DNA of 17,527 nt from an uncultured Chlamydiae bacterium (GTDB lineage: Bacteria > Chlamydiota > Chlamydiia > Chlamydiales > CALBHK01), in assembly GCA_937894565.1 (NCBI GenBank), contig CALBHK010000320.1, positions 1-17,527 of the forward strand. The letters run 5' to 3'. Of the stretch, positions 14,297 through 17,527 are shown piece by piece. How positions within the stretch are numbered: the first letter of the stretch is position 1; each line of letters opens with the position of its first letter. The notes under the pieces are model-generated. The model had not been told where the DNA came from. It was given only the letters and a program-made list of their open reading frames with translations, and did not search any database. A program made the position numbers and the translations under genes.

Positions 14297-14489
14297 TTTG
14301 AAATCCTATTTTTTGGGTTAGTTCTGACTTGTCCTTGGTGAACTCGAAATCAAAATGCCAAGAATTATTCGAACCACAGGCAAGGTTGTACATGATAGAC
14401 GTTTTTGATACCTCATATTTCACGATCATCCTTGGCAGAATCTCTGTGTCCGTCTTTAGATAAACTATGTCCTCAATTTTGAACACCAT
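14271..14489 (-). CDS. Small YodC/DUF2158-like protein (72 aa)
   Basis: The ATG at 14489 overlaps the end of the portal gene by 17 bases, and the gene's end overlaps the minor head gene by 26. The protein starts MVFKIEDIVYLKTDTEILPR and continues with a strand-rich middle and CGSNNSWHFDFEF. This resembles the small DUF2158 (YodC-like) fold: 'F.iGD.V.LksG......V', a Cys-containing strand, an aromatic 'F....L' end. That family has no settled function. Proteins like this recur near phage head genes. The family call is a visual match only. Nothing suggests DNA binding or secretion. Confidence 0.6.
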   Translation of the reverse strand: MVFKIEDIVYLKTDTEILPRMIVKYEVSKTSIMYNLACGSNNSWHFDFEFTKDKSELTQKIGFQNANQERGQ

Positions 14490-16479
14490 CGGCTGGAATG
14501 TTTGAAAGTTGATTTCCTGTCACTTCTTTCTCGGTACCATCAGACAGCCTGATAGTGTATGAGCCGCCACCAGGACCCGGATTAGCATCAATAACTGTTG
14601 CTGTTTCGCCGTTGAACATTACGTCCTGCGCTACATTAAAGTCCTGCGAATCACCTGGCAATTGCTTACCGTCACCCTGGTTAAACGTTTGGGCTCTGTT
14701 TTGCGCTGACTCCGTTTCGATCGCATCAACAAACTCGGTGGTTTTTTTCACGATCAATTGCTTCTGGGCCATTGGCTCCATCTTGTAAAATGAAATATTA
14801 TCGGCCTGCTCGCTCTCTATTTCCTCAAAAATAAGATCGAAATTGGCATAAAGCACCTTGTTGAATTGTGTACACAGGTTGTTCATGATGATGTTGCTGA
14901 TCTCACTCTCCGTCTTTCCGTTGAAAGGAAAGAACTTTTCCTTCACCGATATCTTCAGTATCTCATCCGGTTTGTCGATGTAGATCTTCCTGGCTATGTC
15001 GGAGTTTATTTCATTCTTAACGTATGATGGGGCTCCTGACGTGTTAGCCTTCTGCAGGTCCTCCAAAAGCATGGACAGCGTCTTCATCTTAAAGTCCTTC
15101 GGAAACTTATGATCGACGGTGATGCCTTCCGATAGGCTCAGGTAAGCGGCCACACATAGCGTTACGTGTTTCTGAACAGAAGACCTGTTGTTGGTGAATG
15201 GACTGAGGGCGTCGTACACGCTATCCATGTCGATGTTCTTCTCAGTGGCCGTTGTGGCCACTGTATCAGCTGTAAAAATTTCGGAGGTATAAACTGCTTT
15301 TACGGCCAGCTCAGGTATCTCGAACAGGGATAGTTTTTTCAGCAGTTCCAGAAAGTCTACCGGTGGATTTTTATAGGCTATAAAGTTCTCGAGCGACACG
15401 ATTTCTTTCAAGTCAGACGGCATTTTTATTCTCAAAACGTCCTGAGATGAGGTGTGTTCGTTAAATCCTGAACCGTTACAAATCTTGCACGCTCCGCCGC
15501 TTGGGGCTTTCCCGTCTATGCAGAGGATGTTTGACTTAACATCACCAGGACAAACATCTCCGTAGGTTATCTTTTGCGGGAAAACGTGCAACACAATGGT
15601 AAGGTCAAGCTCTGAGATAGTCTTGATTGACTTTTCAAAAAACGACTTGGCCGGGTGAATCAGTGGCACGCAGGTCCTGTTTCTGGTCGAAAGATCGCGT
15701 TTTGTTCCTACCCTGATGGCTGGGACTCTACCGGCCTTGTGTGTTGCCCGAATTACGATGTAAATATCTTTTTCCTTGTTCTTTTCGTCCTTGAAGAATA
15801 ACTCGACAACTTTTCCATCAACCTTGTTGCCGGCGGCCGATATCTCCTTGTATATTTCAGGGGTGATTTGCTGAGCAACTATCGCGTCATTGTCGAGGTA
15901 GATTGTATACCGGTCCAACCCGTTTTTTTGGTTCAAAACAGTAAGATACTGCAGCTCGTTATTCCGGTACTTGTAGTCAATCGCCTCAACGCTATTAACT
16001 TCGAAAGGGTACGGTGTTTTACCGTCGGTGTTCACTTCTGGAAACTCCGTAACGATAAATGCGTTCGGGTCGGTTGAATCCAGCTCAACGAGCCTGTAGC
16101 TGAGGTAATCGTCTAGGCTAATGGTGCCGTAATATTTTGCCAGAGCGTCTTCAATCTTTTTACGGTTTTCTTCGTCCTTATCTGACTTTGCCCAACTTAT
16201 CGTCTTTGTGGCCAGCGTTCGGCCAGCTTTATACATTGGCGTAATTAACCGGTTTGCAATGTATGGGGTGATCAATGTGGTTAGGGCAACGCACTGAGCA
16301 AAAGCCTCCTCATCTTCTCTTGGATTGTATCTGATTAGCAATTCGCCAATGTTTTCACCGGTGACATAGGCCGTGTATCTTTTGGCCATTTCCGTAACGC
16401 GGTCATAATCGACGTGTCGAAGATCTTTCCTGATTGTTTCTGCGAGCAATTCAAAGCCCTGTTGTTGATTGAGTGGCAT
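14473..16479 (-). CDS. Portal protein (668 aa) with an inserted four-cysteine cluster
   Basis: I chose the ATG at 16479 (MPLNQQQGFELLAETIRKD), two bases after the terminase stop, over an upstream ATG inside the terminase. The order terminase, portal, minor head protein and the size support a portal, the dodecameric ring through which DNA enters the head. Features fitting portals are the helical N-terminal clip-stem region, an RYNPREDEEAFAQCVALTTL segment, long helices in the second half (SEISNIIMNNLCTQFNKVLY) and an acidic C-terminus. Unusual is a cluster Cys310, Cys320, Cys331, Cys334, with the last two in CKICNGSG, as in zinc-binding CxxCxGxG motifs. The C-terminal 80 residues (GDGKQLPGDSQDFN, GPGGGSYTIRLSDG) appear to form a separate small beta domain. 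Confidence 0.85.
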   Translation of the reverse strand: MPLNQQQGFELLAETIRKDLRHVDYDRVTEMAKRYTAYVTGENIGELLIRYNPREDEEAFAQCVALTTLITPYIANRLITPMYKAGRTLATKTISWAKSDKDEENRKKIEDALAKYYGTISLDDYLSYRLVELDSTDPNAFIVTEFPEVNTDGKTPYPFEVNSVEAIDYKYRNNELQYLTVLNQKNGLDRYTIYLDNDAIVAQQITPEIYKEISAAGNKVDGKVVELFFKDEKNKEKDIYIVIRATHKAGRVPAIRVGTKRDLSTRNRTCVPLIHPAKSFFEKSIKTISELDLTIVLHVFPQKITYGDVCPGDVKSNILCIDGKAPSGGACKICNGSGFNEHTSSQDVLRIKMPSDLKEIVSLENFIAYKNPPVDFLELLKKLSLFEIPELAVKAVYTSEIFTADTVATTATEKNIDMDSVYDALSPFTNNRSSVQKHVTLCVAAYLSLSEGITVDHKFPKDFKMKTLSMLLEDLQKANTSGAPSYVKNEINSDIARKIYIDKPDEILKISVKEKFFPFNGKTESEISNIIMNNLCTQFNKVLYANFDLIFEEIESEQADNISFYKMEPMAQKQLIVKKTTEFVDAIETESAQNRAQTFNQGDGKQLPGDSQDFNVAQDVMFNGETATVIDANPGPGGGSYTIRLSDGTEKEVTGNQLSNIPADGVQN

Positions 16480-16480
16480 T

Positions 16481-17290
16481 TTATTTTGGTTTGTAGTATT
16501 GTTTAAAAGTTGATGTGTAGTAGTATTCCTGCTCATCCGAGCAGTGACCATACTTCTCCTGGCCGTTACCGTCTTTTGGCTTTATCTTTCCGCCGTCTGG
16601 TCCTTCCTTGATGAACTCACAGTCCTTTATCAGGTTTTTGCACCTGGGAGCCATGGTGTAGTCTATCGGCACAGACCCGTAAAACACCTTGTTCATAAAC
16701 TCTTTTCGGTTCACCACAGGTTCGTTTACGATTACGCGGTCCGATGTATTGCCGAGGTATTTTTTAAGGACCCGCCAAACGACCATGTAATCGTCCTCAA
16801 TTGAATTGGTTCGCCTGTTTTTACCGCTGTAATCCCCGGTAATGAATAGGCCGTTCTCGAATTCATGGCCATAAAGTTCGCTGAGCCTGTTGCAAAGGTG
16901 CTCAGTGGTGTTGTACGGCGGCGGAAGACATACCTCATCAAATCGGTGAACATGCCACCTCTGAACATCTTCCTTGTACCAGGTTTTGTAAAGCCCAGCG
17001 GTTATGTATGGGATCCTGTTAAAGTCAAGTGAAACGGTTATTGCACAGTTCGCAGGGCAATCAACGTCTTTAACGTGTTTGTTTCTGTCGAACTGGTTGT
17101 AATACTCTGACCCATCTTTTGCAAAAGGCGATCCGTAAAGATTCATGTTCACCTTGTTTTCGTTGTGAGCGTTGGGCTCGACGATCTTTTTCTCGATGTA
17201 ACCCTTTGGTAGGTTTTCTTCGTTGTGGTAGGATGAGCTGATAACCATCAGTTTATCTCCAATTCGCTTTCTGAAATAGTCGGTTTTTGA
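16481..17290 (-). CDS. terL: Terminase large subunit, C-terminal nuclease domain (5' truncated)
   Basis: The frame gives about 269 phage residues up to a TAA at 16481. Three acidic motifs of the RNase H-like terminase nuclease are visible in order: VSLDFNR (Asp codon 17024-17026), ITGDYSGK (16832-16834) and HCSDEQEYYY (16535-16537). These would bind the two metal ions that cut the DNA concatemer during packaging. The ATPase domain with Walker motifs must lie upstream and is missing. The frame continues to 17353, but the residues beyond about 17290 are antisense to an unrelated dehydrogenase gene, so the truncation is at a chimeric junction. The stop is one base from the portal start, which fits a packaging operon. 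Confidence 0.88.
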   Translation of the reverse strand, partial: SKTDYFRKRIGDKLMVISSSYHNEENLPKGYIEKKIVEPNAHNENKVNMNLYGSPFAKDGSEYYNQFDRNKHVKDVDCPANCAITVSLDFNRIPYITAGLYKTWYKEDVQRWHVHRFDEVCLPPPYNTTEHLCNRLSELYGHEFENGLFITGDYSGKNRRTNSIEDDYMVVWRVLKKYLGNTSDRVIVNEPVVNRKEFMNKVFYGSVPIDYTMAPRCKNLIKDCEFIKEGPDGGKIKPKDGNGQEKYGHCSDEQEYYYTSTFKQYYKPK

Positions 17291-17494
17291 GAAAATGCTG
17301 CTGGTAATTTCTATATTAATGACAAACCTACAGGTGCAGTGGTTGGTCAACAACCATTTGGTGGCGGAAGAGGTTCCGGAACCAACGATAAAGCCGGTGC
17401 TAAGGTTAATTTACTTCGCTGGGTTTCTATGCGCACTATCAAAGAAACCTTTGTTCCTGCTAAAGACTACCGATACCCTTTTCTTAATCCGGAG
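17291..17494 (+). CDS. pruA: 1-pyrroline-5-carboxylate dehydrogenase, C-terminal fragment (non-phage)
   Basis: Read on the plus strand from 17291, 68 codons give ENAAGNFYINDKPTGAVV followed by GQQPFGGGRGSGTNDKAGAK, then NLLRWVSMRTIKETF and DYRYPFLNPE. This is the highly conserved C-terminal segment of P5C dehydrogenase, the NAD-dependent enzyme that oxidises glutamate semialdehyde to glutamate in proline breakdown. The N-terminal part with NAD-binding and catalytic Cys residues is absent: a TGA lies in frame just before the fragment and the sequence there belongs to the phage terminase. The 3' end is cut by sequencing adapter before the stop codon. The type resembles Bacteroidota enzymes, so it may derive from a host-related chromosome. 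It is not a phage gene. Confidence 0.9.
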
Positions 17495-17527
17495 AGATCG
17501 GAAGAGCGTCGTGTAGGGAAAGAGTGT
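17495..17527. other. Illumina TruSeq adapter sequence (artefact)
   Basis: All 33 terminal bases match the complement of the 3' part of the Illumina TruSeq universal adapter, beginning AGATCGGAAGAGC and ending GAAAGAGTGT. It is a library artefact and not part of any genome. Confidence 0.98.

Larger units (their letters stand above)
265..17290 (-). mobile_element. Partial siphovirus-like phage genome: packaging, head, neck and tail module
   Basis: This block has one gene direction and the canonical order terminase, portal, minor head protein, scaffold, capsid, neck, tail chaperones, tape measure, tail tip. No integrase, repressor, lysis or replication genes are visible. No sheath, baseplate-wedge or tail-completion genes typical of myoviruses were recognised, and a long tape measure with a frameshifted chaperone pair fits a long-tailed virus. 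The boundaries are approximate: the left junction lies somewhere in 202-275 and the right one near 17287-17291. Whether it is a free phage or a prophage cannot be told from this window. Confidence 0.85.

Noticed and set aside
1..17527. Integrated prophage remnant flanked by host genes
   Set aside because: Both phage-end genes are cut in mid-frame, no integrase or attachment repeat is visible, the flanks differ in base composition, and one end carries sequencing adapter; chimerism explains it better.

Overview
The window is a fragment of a tailed-phage (Caudoviricetes, siphovirus-like) genome, probably a phage or prophage of a Bacteroidota host, with short stretches of unrelated DNA at both ends. 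About 265 to 17290 is phage. Every phage gene is on the minus strand, so the gene order below runs from the right end to the left. Bacteroidota is inferred from the style of the genes (A-rich leaders such as TAAAATG with almost no Shine-Dalgarno sequence) and from my memory of similar proteins in Bacteroidota phages. No database search was possible.

Packaging and head module (right to centre): C-terminal nuclease half of the large terminase, portal, a small YodC/DUF2158-like protein, a Mu gpF/SPP1 gp7-like minor head protein, a 103-bp gap with repeats, two related small proteins, a tRNA with anticodon CAT, a probable scaffold protein, and the probable major capsid protein followed by a strong intrinsic terminator. 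Neck and tail module (centre to left): a Cys-rich structural protein, an HK97 gp10-like neck protein, a two-helix membrane protein with a CxxC motif, a tail-assembly chaperone pair with a very clear -1 programmed frameshift signal, the tape measure protein, two large tail-tip or baseplate candidates, and two paralogous Cys-rich minor tail proteins. Most genes abut or overlap by 1 to 26 bases. The larger gaps are those around the tRNA, around the capsid gene, after the minor head gene and before the last gene.

The ends are not phage. Bases 1-201 encode the C-terminus of a short-chain dehydrogenase from GC-richer DNA, on the plus strand. Bases 17291-17494 encode the C-terminal part of a 1-pyrroline-5-carboxylate dehydrogenase, also plus strand, joined abruptly to the truncated terminase. 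Bases 17495-17527 are Illumina TruSeq adapter. The contig therefore looks like an unpolished assembly with chimeric ends, and neighbour relations at either end should not be trusted.

The strongest biological signal is the frameshift cassette at 7946-7986: an in-frame T TTT TTC heptamer, a 7-base spacer and a perfect 8-bp hairpin, leading into a -1 frame that stays open for 110 codons up to the tape measure gene. Other points of interest are an 18-base repeat found in two of the gaps, three TGTTGA repeats at exact 10-bp spacing, a four-cysteine cluster inside the portal, and the tRNA inside the head operon.
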